NCBI GenBank assembly: GCA_013368315.1 | Contig: JAACJM010000238.1 | Span: 62,001 to 126,000 of the forward strand | Source: Tetrapyrgos nigripes | Lineage: Eukaryota; Basidiomycota; Agaricomycetes; Agaricales; Campanellaceae | Length of the DNA: 64,000 nt | Reading direction: 5' to 3' | Shown: positions 22,101 through 32,941 of the stretch, piece after piece | Layout: each line of letters starts with the position of its first letter | Numbering within the stretch: position 1 is the first letter of the stretch | Position numbers and translations under genes: made by a program | The notes under the pieces: model-generated | Databases searched by the model: none | What the model was told of the DNA's origin: nothing | The model's input: the letters and a program-made list of their open reading frames with translations, nothing else

Positions 22101-24001
22101 TTACATGCTGTAGTGGGCTAAAAGCTCTGCAATCAACTGGTTCCGCTTTTTCTTTCCCTCATTCTCTGCATAGTTTCCATCTTCATCTTCATTCACCCCA
22201 TCCACCTCCTCCTCTTGTGAATCTGTGTATGTGCTAGCAAAGTGCTGTCCCGATTCAGCTCCCTCCACATCAATGCAGAGGTTGTGCAGAATAATAGCAA
22301 TGTCAATCCAATGCCCAGCCTCATAATGATCCTTGGGGCTGTTAATTTTGACATGGAGACCACGTAGACATTGGAATCGACCTTTGAGAGCACCCATACA
22401 ATGCTCTGAACACACATGGATTTGAGAAACCAGTCGATCAAAGAGCATGTTTTCTGGACGAAGTGCAGCAGGTTTACGATGGACAGGAATCATTCGATTC
22501 GTGAGACTGTATGCTGAGTCAGCCCATGCAAACTTGTCTCCTTTGAAGAGAAAGTCAGGATCCTTGAAAGCACATGTATGCTCAAAAGCTGCAGTATCAT
22601 GCGCAGAACCAGTATACCCATGAGAGTAATCCACAACTCGGAGATTTGATGGAGCATTTCCAATCTATGCAAATAATCATTGTTATTTATCATAACAGTC
22701 TGTGATGAAAATAAAACATACCTGTACATTTAATCCATATGTTGACTTGCGTGTATAAGAGCCTGTTCGGCAGACATCTGGACAACTCTTGTCTGAATGA
22801 GTAACATACCATATATAGTAGCCCAGTAAATAAATAATTTCCAAGCGTGACAGATGCATTTTATCACGATGACACTGACTGCAAATGTCAGAGTACGACG
22901 ACTACGACTATGACTATGAGGAACTACTGGCTTTCCACCGTCAAATCATCTCTGCTGCAGCATTTGTCGCCTTACGACTGCGATCGCAACCATAACCACA
23001 ACCTGTCATGGTAAAAATAGAGAAGAGACAAGCCACTTGTACTTAGCTGTAAAAAGTTACCAAAAACCCGTCTCTCACAATGGTGTAAAATAGACTTCAC
23101 ATTCTCAATGGTATGCTACTCAGGTATATACTGAGGAGATTTTGGAATGAGCAATTGAAGCCCCCTTGTGTACTACTGACAATGCTCGTCGCACTATGTG
23201 CAGTCACGAAGTGTCACAAAAACCGGTAGTATGATCTAGTTACTGGACTTGCTTTTTATAGTAAGTGACTCATCCAGACAAGAGTTGTTCAGATGTCTGA
23301 GCAGCCGTCTGACTGCTGCTGAACAGGCTCTAATATCCAGACCTGCCTCCCAATCCTGGTTTGGAATACAAAACCACAATGGTTCCATCATACATGAGAT
23401 ACCCTTCCCTCCACAGACCTCCTATTCCAATCTCCTTCTCCACCCAGTCCTTCTCCACCTCCTTCTCTGCCTCTGTCAAAGGCCTGACAAATTTGTCATG
23501 AAGAGACTCAATAGCAGTAAAGCACCTGTTTGTGTAGAGAAGGACTGCTCCTTCAGAAATACCTGCCTCTCTCGCAATGTCAATCACTGAAGCTCCATTC
23601 CCATATTGGCCCATCCGAAAGAGAGTCACTGCCAGCTGGAAATCCATGGGACCCTGGGGAATATTTGAATTATTTGAAAAGACAGGATGGTCTTTAATTA
23701 AAGTCAGAATGACTTCAAAAACGAGAGGCGAGACACGAAGCATCTGAACAAAGCGATGATGATGCTCTGGGGTCAAAGCATACTCCCACGCTAGATGAAG
23801 ACTCCCTGACTTTGGAACTTCAGTGTGAGGACATAGGTAATGGGTCTCCCGAAGAGCCTGTAGAACAGTGAGATCAAAAACAAAGTTTTCAAGAGTTTCA
23901 TTTGGATCTTCAGGGATATTGGGGTCCTTTAGAATCTCCCAGAGAGCCATATGAAGCATATACTTTGTTCTGAGGTCTTCCCGAAGGGACTTGTCAGACA
24001 T
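22101..24001 (-). pseudogene. PIF/Harbinger transposase (DDE superfamily 4), split by a MITE
   Basis: The first exon starts MSDKSLREDLRTKYMLHMAL and contains a helix-turn-helix region (DIAREAGISEGAVLLYTNRC) and the first catalytic block MYDGTIVVLYSKPG. The second part has DYSHGYTGSAHDTAAF, KFAWADSAYSL and EHCMGALKGRFQCLRGL, which supply the remaining acidic residues and the conserved Harbinger surroundings (PF13359-like). The C-terminus is acidic. An intron lies at about 22674-22731. Between TSGY-type codons near 23333 and the YTRKSTYGLN block near 22755 sits a 572 bp MITE (22759-23330) with a TAA duplication. Removing the MITE and one TAA restores the frame exactly, so the gene was whole before that insertion. 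It is unlikely to give active transposase now. Confidence 0.8.
22759..23330. mobile_element. 572 bp Harbinger-type MITE with TAA target duplication
   Basis: The ends are GAGCCTGTTCGGCAGACATC at the left and GATGTCTGAGCAGCC...GAACAGGCTC at the right, inverted over about 50 bp. The right arm has an extra ~19 bp inside the repeat. TAA occurs immediately outside both ends (22756-22758 and 23331-23333), the duplication typical of PIF/Harbinger insertion. The interior has no coding capacity. It interrupts the Harbinger transposase. Confidence 0.85.
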
Positions 24002-24487
24002 GATGCCCAGTGAAAATCAACTATGGTGAAATAGGACGAAATCTGCCCAAAAATCAGACTGAATATTAACCCTGATGACTCGCTGCAGATTTCACCCTAT
24101 TATTTTCTCTTTCTGTTGGAAATCTGTTGAGTATCTGTTCGTAGAAATTACTCGTTTGTCAATTAGCAATAGTAGTACACCAGAATCATCCAATTTGAAC
24201 AGATTTGGGCCAAATCAGACAGATCACAGACTAACGTCTGACAGACAATTAATCAAAATGCTTTGAGCATCATTCTGCCCAAATCTACCTGAATCTGCCC
24301 AATTGGCATTGCTAATATGGTGGATTCTGTCCAAATCTGCCGAAATCGGATTGTTATTCAGGTAAGCTACTGTACAAAAAGCACTGGTAATTTCTGCCAC
24401 ATTCCACCCAATTCTGCTGTCCATACTGCGTCCCGCTCCTGGTTCGCTGATACCAAAAAGCCCAAGAAAGAATGCAAAGTCCCAAAC
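24002..24487. other. Spacer with AATCTGCC-type repeats
   Basis: No gene is seen. The motif AATCTGCC and its reverse recur several times, and an imperfect inverted pair lies at about 24027-24108 (AATAGGACGAAATCTGC against GCAGATTTCACCCTATT). This could be the subterminal region of the nested Harbinger element or another decayed repeat. Confidence 0.35.
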
Positions 24488-26769
24488 CTAGCCATCTAGC
24501 GTCACATCAGCTGCCTTGAGTGACCCTGTCTGTACCTTCCAGGCGATACTGAGCCAGTTCGTCTTGACAACCTGTTGATTAAACTCACTGGCTGTGGTAG
24601 CAGGGTACTTCTTCATGTATGCAACACCATACATATTCCTGTATGGGCAAAGTATTGAGCCGAGGCAGATGAAATAAAGCTTAAAGAACATACTTTGCTG
24701 TGGGTTTACGGTCAGGTTGAAAAACCATGTTATCCTCATTTTCGTTGGAACCTCTTGGCTTCCTTGACTTCAGCTTTGGAACAGGCATCTTCAGAGGGGA
24801 GGAAGGCGGTAGGTCTAGTTGTGGACTGGCTGGAGGAAGAGGCGGGACAACGACACTACTCCTGACAGGAGAGTGAATACGTTTATGAGTGTGAGAAGAT
24901 AGTCAGTAGCTTACAAGGGATCGACCTAGCACATAGATATTAGTACAGATTCCAAAAGTGAGAGAAGTCAACTTACATTTAGAATAGAGTCCAAACTTGC
25001 GTCCATTAGTATGGTCAGGACTGGGGTAGGTTCTGGCTCCACGTGGGTATCGTTGACTGTGGTTGTGACCGGTATAGGTGTCGGCTCAGGAATGGGGGTG
25101 TTGGCAGGTACAGAAGCCCTGGGTGGTGATGCTGGCACTGGAGGCAGTGTAGAGAGACGTGGCGTAGTGGGTGGTAATACTGACATTGGAGGCGGTGTAG
25201 CCAAATGCAGAACAGCGAGTGGTGACGACAGCTGTGGTGGAGTCGGAGATTTGGATGGTGGTGCTGATCCCGAAGTTGAAGAATCGCTGAGTACTATCAG
25301 TGACAGCAGCTGTAAGTCAGTATTGTTTGAAGAGTTGGGTTCTGCAGCCAACGAAGACAATGTTGATGGAGGAGGTGCTGTACGATCGCCAGATGATACC
25401 TGAAAATCTTGGTCATACATGAGGAGGAGAAGAGATAGCAATGAGGGACTTACGTTGACAATCTCAACAGAGTCATCCTGCACAAAAACATGTAAGCATC
25501 CACAATCACCATGACGATGAGTAGAGCTTACCTGATGGTTACTACCATCACCATTAACAGACATAAGGTCGTCATTGGGGTCAGCTTGCACCCGGTTCCT
25601 CCGCCTTCTCTTCTGCTTAGGCTTGTCTGAGTCAGGTGAACGGCTTCTACCCTGAGTTTTCGTCTTTGGCAGTTCATCTAATGAGAAAAGACATGTCAGT
25701 ATCGCACAGCGACAGGATAAAGAAACAAAGTTACATACCCCAACAGGCCAATTTACTTGCAGTACGAACAAACTCCATACACTTCTGCGTTGCAACTTCC
25801 TTGACTTTCCAGATGCCATCATCACAGAGACTGAGGTAAGGATGTTTCTGAAGGACCTGGATGTATACATAGTCCCTAGCATCAGAATCAATATAACCCC
25901 AGGTAGTGTTGCTGGGAAACCAGCCAAGATAGTAGATTTCGCCACAAGCAATCTTGAAGTCCTGGACTAGAACGCTACGGTCTGCCTCTGAAACGTAAGT
26001 CCCATCTTCTGACTGTGCAAAGGCAAGGACGTTGGGTGATTTGCCAGTCGTAGCCTTCTTCTGCTGCGTATATGATGTCTACTCCAAGCGAGTACGAAAA
26101 CGGATTTGTGCGAGATGATCTTGCGACGGGGCCTTGAGTAATTCCCTACTGAATACAGGCAGAGCCTTGCGCCGAGATTTTAACGAGAGCGTACAACTGG
26201 AAAGAGCAGCAGGTGCAGGTGCAGGTACAGGTACAGGTGCAGGAGCATGAGCAAATGATGCTTGTTGTTGTATAAGTTGCTGAAGAGTTGTGTTAGTGCA
26301 TCTAAGGAAGTAACATCAGACTCAAGAGTTACAATGAAGAATACTTTTGACACACGTTAAAGAGTCTATCTCAATCAAGGCTCTACGGTGCATTGCTTGC
26401 ACTTGAGACAATTCTGCAAGAACACTTGAGTATGCTTGGTTACCGCAATGCTTGAGTGATTCTGCAGAAGCCTTATTGATAACACAAAAGACTTCTGGCG
26501 AGACGACACCCTGTTGAAAAAAATCTTCAGTCACAGAGACAAAAAGAGAGGAGATGGTATACCGTAGTATTATGGTTGATGTGAGAGACCTGAGTTTGCC
26601 CCATCTCTGGGGAATTGTAACTGTCTTGGCCCAAGTTTCCACGAGAACTGGGGAGAGATCCATTGTGAGAAGCAGAGCCACTTGAATAGGGCAGAAAATC
26701 CGATTGGGAACAAGACCAGTCATTAGAGAGACCAAGACCCCAGCTGGGGCCATGCTGGGAGGAGTTCAT
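24488..26769 (-). pseudogene. Transposon accessory protein, probably broken
   Basis: A multi-exon gene running in the same direction as the Tnp2 transposase. It starts MNSSQHGPSWGLGLSNDWS and continues through VVSPEVFCVINKASAESLKH, a PAPVPVPAPAPAA tract, IACGEIYYLGWFPSNTTWGY, DARDYVYIQVLQKHPYLSLC, a basic KPKQKRRRRNR run, a long Pro/Ser-rich linker, and a final exon MKKYPATTASEFNQQVVKTN ending at 24488. The compact ~100-residue domain around GEIYYLGWFPSNTTW is the only folded-looking part. I do not recognise a named family. An in-frame TAG at 26079-26081, in an otherwise continuous exon, suggests a null allele unless a very short intron removes it. Confidence 0.5.
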
Positions 26770-26988
26770 GGAGTGGAAGCAGAGACGCGTTGGAGCAGGT
26801 TGAGAGTGTTCTACAGCAAATCGGATAAGTTGAAATCGATCAACAGAGTCAGTGTCACGGTTTGGTCATGGTGCATGTGATCTGCATGACACGCATCGCG
26901 TACAAGTCCTTCTTCACCTAACTGGACAGTATGGAGTGTTCTCTATCTACTCACTGCGACAGGTGTATACACATGTACAGTAAAGCTA

Positions 26989-29900
26989 TCAAAGCTGTTC
27001 TTCCTCTTGTCCTTGTACCTCAACATCATCCAAACCTGATTTCTCTATAACAAAAAGGTAATCAGGATCGATATCTTCGCCAGGAAGAGGAGGTAAGTGT
27101 TGCATAGACACGACAGAAAGAATGCTTGTGACTGGGACTATCTTTAAGACAGAGAGTCCCTGGTATTTGCAGGCCCAGAGAGCGTGGTAAGATTCTTCAA
27201 GCATTATGGGATCTGCTCTTGAGTATAACAAGATGACTGCATATCCAGTCAAGTCCTTGTCCTGCTCTTCACATATGAAATAGAACTGAACTTCACCATA
27301 TTCAGTTTGTCCATCGATAGTCATCTAAAATTTGAAATGATATCAGTACTTTGATGTGTGTATTGACATACATATGCAATATGCACTGACCTTTACATTA
27401 CGAGTTACTCGGATTTGAGGTGATGATCGACGAGTCTCTGAGTAGACAGACCTGGCTGTATGTCCATCTGGTAATCGTAGCCGCCTGTATCGTATTCGCC
27501 GTGCTCCAAATCCCATTCGAGATATCAACTCACTACAAGAACCCTCGATATTTATTGGATAACGGTCACTTGGTACGAGCACAAAATAACCCGGGGCTTT
27601 AAGGTAAAGAGCTGAGCTGGGAGCTGTTGGTCTTCCATGGTTAGGATCAAGGAAAGGATATATCGCCATTGCAGCAGCAGCTTGTGCCTCAAAGACTGCC
27701 CCACGAGCAAGATTGGTGAATGGATTTGATGGCTGACGGATCTGCCTGCAAAACCAATTGATGCTCCATTCAATAGGATATTGGGTTGTATAGGTACCTG
27801 GTCCCACACAAGTGACTTCGGAAGGAGCATGAATAAGGGTATGGATGCATGGACAGCAGAAATGAATCCGATCGTAACGTTGTTGGTAATAATGTAGAGT
27901 CATTCATATTCCTCTACAAACAAGACGAGACAGTGGTGTGCATCGACAACCTGTGCACCTGTGATGGATCGTTGCAAGAGGATTCGGACTGCTCGGGCTA
28001 GCCAACAAAAGTTTTGCCAATACTGCTTCGGAAGGACAGTGTGGAAAAACCCTGGTCCCAAACCAAACACATACAAGAACCACTCTGTAGCCTTATAGCC
28101 ACTATTTATCTTTTTGGCTAGATCACGAGGTGGTCGATGGAAGAATGAGGGAAAGTTCATTGTTGCTTGGCCAGCCAAATGTCCATGATGTTCCCAAATC
28201 TCACCTACTAGGGTGCTCCAGTCCCAGGTACTCTTGTCATAGTGCCTCTCCACAATGAAAGAAAGAGCTCGTCTAGATTGATTTGCAGCAGATGCATCAA
28301 ATCTAGAACAAAGCATTTTCGGTATCTCCATTGAATGATTGGGATCGAGGCCGCTCAGAAGCGTAGGCTTTGAGATACCGATTTCTTTACGATTTTGCTC
28401 ATAGTCTGCCTTTGTTGGGGACGCCTCAACCTTCTTCAGATCTTCCCAGTATTTTTCCAGAGACATGGGCGTCAAAGTACAGACATCGACGTCTGCATGA
28501 TCACAATTAGTGACTGGATTGTTATGCGGACGAGTGTGAACCTGAAAGTAATGCCCACTGTTGAGTTTGTGACAGCCAATCATTTCACATCCCAAGCGAC
28601 AAGCTCAAGTGCCATGGTGGCTGACATGGCTGTCCAAATCTGGCATCCCAACAGCATCTACAGTCCCAAAAAGATGTATCACATGGGAATCCACAACTTC
28701 ATCCTTTTGGGCATCCCAGACCCATAATCCTTTTCCATCATTCTCACGTTGAAGGGCTGAGAGATGATGAAGGCCACAGAACATAAAAGAGTCAAGGATC
28801 TTTGGTTTATTGGGGCCAGGAATGATGAATGTGGGTAAAGTATGCCTATCGTTGACTCGGATGGTGGGGGAATAGTCGTTGATAATCCATATGCTGATCC
28901 ATGTGTCTGATTTTTTGTTCTGATAAACCTGCACTCCATCCATGGATTGGGTGATTACAAAGTCATCCTCTGTGATGCCGACTCTCTGAGCAAGCTTGAG
29001 ATAGTCTCTACCACAGAAGATGTCATCGTAGACTATATCAGCACCTTTGAGGTTGGGATCGAGACCCTGGATGCTTTCAAAGATAGCGCAAGTTTTCTGG
29101 TCCCGGTACAGACACTCAATGCAAGCAACTTTAGAGTGACATGATGCCTGTAGTGCCGGACCAAGGAGAACTGTTTCAAATTGTAATGCAGGGCCTCCTT
29201 CCTTGTTGTATCTGGATTTCCCACAGATTTTGCACTCCTGCAAATTTTCGTAAGGCCCAGTAAATGCATGACATCCACCAGGACACATGTCGTTGGAAAT
29301 GGTGAGGATTCCAGTGATCTCGGAAAGCTTCTTCTTCACCAAATGAAGGCTAAGCAGCTCGCATTCAGGAAAGCGTCATTTGATAGCAGCCATAGTCGAG
29401 GTATAGCATGCTTGAGATGCATTGCTAAGACCGAGATAAATCTCTAGGCTCATGCATTCATCGGGGTTTGTCAACTTGTATGCTAACTCAGGAGGGTTTC
29501 GAAGGAGATTAATGGTATCTGCATCCAGTTTTCCATTTTCATAAGTTGCATTTCAGATGAGCTCTATGAAAGCCTGAGTTTCTGCAATAGACTGAATGGG
29601 AGAGTGAGTTTCAGCAGTTGAAGGATCTTCTCCGGTCTCAATATGAGGTTGAGTGTCCTCTGCTTCCAGACGGCGTAATTGTTGTAATTCAGAATCCTCA
29701 ATCTCGTCATCTAACTCAGAATCATCGTCGTCACTCTCCAGTGGAGGAGATGAAAGTCTTCCAAGTTCACCACCATCTATAGCAGGAGAGGAGAGTGTTT
29801 CGGGCTCCCAGTAAATAGGATCGGTCACCATTGGTTCTGGTGAGAGAGAATTGGGACGGTCAAAGGACAGGGAAGAAGGTGTATTATGAAGATGTCTATT

Positions 29901-30123
29901 GGAGGTGTCTAAAGGAAGTTGCTATTGAAAGTGGGTAATTAACTGAACGTAGAAATAAAAGTGGATAGATTTGTGTACCATATCTACGTCCATAGACTTG
30001 ATATCACCTATTCCAGACCTTCCAGATACTTCAGCACCATCTCCATCACTACTGTCATCTTCATTTCCGTCAGAGTCAATGGGAGGAGAGGCAGTATGGC
30101 CAGGATGTTGAGAAAAATGTATT
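26989..30123 (-). pseudogene. Tnp2-type CACTA/EnSpm transposase, inactivated
   Basis: A large transposase read right to left from an acidic N-terminal exon (about 30123-29985, IDSDGNEDDSSDGDG), an intron ending just before QLPLDTSNRHLHN, then a long exon. Conserved features of the fungal Tnp2 family are present: the Cys-rich CPGGCHAFTGPY...CKICGKSRY knuckle, VYDDIFCGRDYL, SMDGVQVYQNKKSDTWI, IPGPNKPKILDSFMFCGLHH, GFFHTVLPKQYW, RIHFCCPCIHTLIH, PIEWSINWFCRQIRQPSNPF and a final sensor-like domain ending at 26989. The frame is interrupted by three in-frame TGA codons (29553-29555, 29376-29378, 28605-28607) and a frameshift at 27900-27903. Flanking codons continue the homologous protein through every lesion, so it is a decayed gene and not misread introns. 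The start codon is not resolved. Confidence 0.8.
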
Positions 30124-30134
30124 TATGCTGTATC

Positions 30135-30279
30135 TACGGTACATGATGCTTAGGGGCTCCGGCCATGCAAGAATGATGTCATAAACCCAATTGGGTTTGT
30201 CTGGCATCAGGCACCGCCTTGCGCAGGGCAACGCCGTTATGGATAATGGCGTTATGGCCTACTTTGAATGGGCCTACTG
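30135..30279 (-). repeat. Right terminal inverted repeat of the island
   Basis: Inverted partner of 20364-20507, ending TACTG at 30275-30279. The internal palindrome around AACGCCATTATCC and its mirror is better preserved here than in the left copy, and AAACCCAATTGGGTTT is intact. Confidence 0.8.
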
Positions 30280-30289
30280 TTTGGTAACT

Positions 30290-30690
30290 ACCTGCCGCAC
30301 ATCGATATCCATTACGTTGATCAATACGCAGAAGATCTCTTAGCAGTACTATGCAAGCATTCAATGCAGACGCGGTGAGACCTTTTAATTTTGCAATTTC
30401 ATTAAAAGGTTCATCGAGTCGGAAGTTTGTATCCTCCGATGAGAGGAGCAATGCCAAAGCTGAAAGGAGTGTATTGGTCTACACGACGTCCCACTGTTTC
30501 GACCACCGAGAACGTTCAACGAGAAGACCTCTCTGGAGTCTGAGTATCTACTAGCTGGAAGGGGACGTTTCGGTACTTGCGACAAGAAGAACATTTCGTG
30601 GGCCATGACCAGTCCCAGTATTTTTGAAGATGTTTGTTGAGACTCTGGTATACTCACTAACATAAGATATGTGTGGCAATTCAAGTGGAA
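30290..30690 (-). pseudogene. Possible gene fragment abutting the transposon
   Basis: Immediately right of the element a minus-strand frame reads LSALALLLSSEDTNFRLDEP, then FNEIAKLKGLTASALNACIV and LLRDLLRIDQRNGYR before running into the terminal repeat. It has a coding-like composition and a plausible upstream splice (acceptor ctcctttcag near 30463), but no family I recognise. It may be a gene truncated by the element. It shares no similarity with the macro-domain fragment on the other side. Confidence 0.3.
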
Positions 30691-30798
30691 GAGTTAAGCT
30701 TGACGGAACAGGTGAAAACGACTAGTCGGCACAGCCACACATACATATCCTACCGTCGACCATTGCCCTACCTAGTCCTATCTCTTTCTTGTTTCATC

Positions 30799-31805
30799 AT
30801 GGAACCCGTTTCAGAGAAGCGAAGACACGACGAAATAAATCTGAAGAGGCTCATAAGAAGGCTGGAAAAGTCTGTTGCAAACGAGAATTGGGAAGATGTT
30901 ACTGAGGATGACACTACATGGAGGAAAGTTTCGTCAACATTGCAGGTATGCATTCTAGATGGTCTCTGCGGTCTGAAAAGCTCATAAAATTGTTCTCCAG
31001 ACGGTCAGATTTGCGAAGAGCTTGCTGAAGAACGTAGAGTTGGCGGAGGACGACTACTCGTGAGTCGGCTACGTGTCGTGTTGTGTCATGTCGGTTCTGA
31101 TTTCTAGCACAGAAATGTCACCCAATACGATGATATCAAGGCCTCTTTGGACAGGATGGAAAGGCTCCTCAAGCCAGTACAAGATGTAAGAGAAATTGTC
31201 GTCCCGTTGGGTAGAAGCCAGCTGAACATGATTTTCAGCGAACCGCGCCGAGACCAAAACGCCCAAAGTCCTTGCTCGCCTCAATACCCCTACCCGTGGC
31301 TATCGTTTCTCCAGAGACTGAAACCGGACCTGGCGCAGGTGCAAACGCAAGCTCACTCTCTGTACCGGAAGACAATCTACTCAATTCGCCCGCGGACCCC
31401 CCACCCGTTCCTTTCACAAGCTTCATTTCTCCCATACCATCCTTAATTCCTCCCACTCTACCCGCTGCTGCATCGAGCTCGACTGCTGTGGCTACCGGCT
31501 CCAACTCTCACTTCCTCCAAAACTCCAAAGTCCAACAGGAAGAGCTGAAGAACCAGCTAGCCCAAATGTCCACCCAACTTCGCCGAAACGCTATGATATT
31601 CGGCGAGAAACTGGCGGAGGACAAGGCCGTCGTAGAGGGGGCGCAGGAGAAGTTGGAGAGTAATTTCGACATTATGAAGTCCACACGGGTACAAGTCAGG
31701 GACTTGCGAGGCAAGACGGGTTCCACTACTTGCTTGGTCATTTTCTCCGTCTTGGGCGTGACGATTCTGTTCATGCTTATGGTCTTTATCATGCGGTTTA
31801 CCTGA
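30799..31805 (+). CDS. USE1: USE1-like ER SNARE
   Basis: USE1 (SLT1) is the unconventional SNARE of the ER membrane that pairs with Sec20, Ufe1 and Sec22 for retrograde Golgi-to-ER fusion. Exons 30799-30945, 31001-31059, 31113-31185 and 31239-31805 give 281 residues. The N-terminal part (EINLKRLIRRLEKSV, then SSTLQTVRFAKSLLKNVELA) matches the family's helical leader. A Pro/Ser-rich linker follows. The SNARE helix LKNQLAQMSTQLRRNAMIFG continues through LAEDKAVVEGAQEKLESNFD and is followed by a single C-terminal membrane anchor (CLVIFSVLGVTILFMLMVFI) and a four-residue tail, as expected for a tail-anchored SNARE. The size fits fungal homologues. The gene lies about 500 bp right of the transposon island and is intact. 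Confidence 0.88.
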
Positions 31806-32941
31806 GGAGGGCCTTGGAGAATTCTGGACGAGTTTTCCATATGCTTTTGCCGTGGATTTTGCCATGGCATTGAGCACGGCTCGTTGGCTTTCGGCGGCTC
31901 CGAACTTGTCAAACGACTGCTGTATCATTTTCAACTCGTGGACTGGTCGCGTTGCGGACTCTGCGTAGATTAGCATGTATCAAGGACCATGTGCGACAAT
32001 GGAATATCTTTATTTCTTCCTTGCCTACCTGTTTCCCTTCGTGGCAGGTTTGGAGAGGTTTGACCTTGTTGTTTCAGTTCCTCAGATATGTCCCTCCGAA
32101 ATCCTCCAGAAGCTCACCACTACGCTCACTACTACGACGTTTCTCCGGTACCAATGATCATCGGGACTACGTCGGTATTTTTGGACAGGGTCGATGGTAT
32201 CTTTTCGAAGTCCTCAAAGGCGCTGCCGGTATATTGACATTTTACATCAGTTTTTCTCCCATGGCTCATTATCACCACATGAAAACTATCTCCTATTCGA
32301 ACAAGGAACGAGTCCATATGTTTTACTGGTCATATTGACACAGCTAGCTGCCCTATTTTCACGGCCTTGATCACCGACATGGCCGTCTGGTGGCAGTCGC
32401 TGGGTCAAGGCTTCTTTTCACCATATGGACCTCATATCTCCTAGATGTAGAATGCAGGCAGTGATAAATTCTGTATTCAGTCGCTCAGACGACTCATTTT
32501 GCCAAGCCTATGCTAATTGGATAGAGCGAGATAATCCCTATGGGTTTCTGTGCTGCGACGTTTTGTCATCAAAGAAGAATGCTTGGAGGCGGCACAGTAG
32601 TAGTGAGTACTTCAGGAAAATAGGACCTACTCTGCGTCAGGTAAGATTGAGTCATCCTTTCACATCCACTTTCTAAGCGAGAATCAGATTACCCCAAATC
32701 GTTTGCCAAGTGTAAACCCAAGCCTCTAACTCGTCTAAACCACATGCCTCCAAGTGATCATTAATCGATCATTGCTTGTTTTGTATTCGTGAGCCACAGA
32801 TAACCCTTTGCACCCTCCTCTTTCTCCTCATGTCGCAAGCGACTCATGATAAAGACTTTGATTGGGAGCAGTATAAAACTAGGCTAGTCAACACTGGAAA
32901 ATCTCAAGTCAAGTACTTGTCTTCTATATATAGCTTTCGAG
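31806..32941. other. Intergenic between USE1 and the M35 peptidase, with a decayed frame
   Basis: Holds the terminator region of USE1, the possible remnant at 32088-32450 and the promoter of the M35 gene. A TATA-like element TATAAAACT lies at about 32872 and another, TATATATAGC, at about 32926, close to the M35 start codon. Confidence 0.4.
32088..32450 (+). pseudogene. Possible decayed small membrane-protein gene
   Basis: From ATG 32088 the frame reads MSLRNPPEAHHYAHYYDVSP, then VPMIIGTTSVFLDRVDGIFS before a stop. A second frame continues SPHENYLLFEQGTSPYVLLV and ILTQLAALF, and a third TALITDMAVWWQSLGQGFFS. The three pieces read as one protein with a hydrophobic segment, but no introns of normal size connect them. 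I take it as a frame-shifted remnant of an unidentified gene. Confidence 0.25.

Larger units (their letters stand above)
20364..30279. mobile_element. ~9.9 kb DNA-transposon island with long TIRs (CACTA/Tnp2 plus Harbinger genes)
   Basis: The segment is bounded by inverted repeats of about 144 bp (20364-20507 and 30135-30279) that begin CACTAGGCCCATTC and, at the right, CAGTAGGCCCATTC. The CACTA-type terminus agrees with the Tnp2 transposase near the right end. Next to the left end lie a PIF/Harbinger helper gene and transposase, a different superfamily. The simplest reading is a CACTA element that received a Harbinger element, or two elements sharing borders after rearrangement. The 3 bp next to each end differ (ata and ttt), so there is no target-site duplication. 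The transposases carry stops, a frameshift and a MITE insertion, so the island looks immobile. Confidence 0.7.

Noticed and set aside
25011..25403. Gly/Val-rich plus-strand frame
   Set aside because: Antisense of the Pro/Ser-rich linker of the transposon accessory gene.
27343..28607. TGA as a possible selenocysteine or read-through codon in the Tnp2 gene
   Set aside because: Fungi of this group are not known to use selenocysteine, a frameshift is also present, and the pattern fits decay by C-to-T change.
31508..31976. Minus-strand frames opposite USE1
   Set aside because: Mostly antisense to the USE1 SNARE exon; the short N-terminal part beyond USE1 has helical character but no family match.
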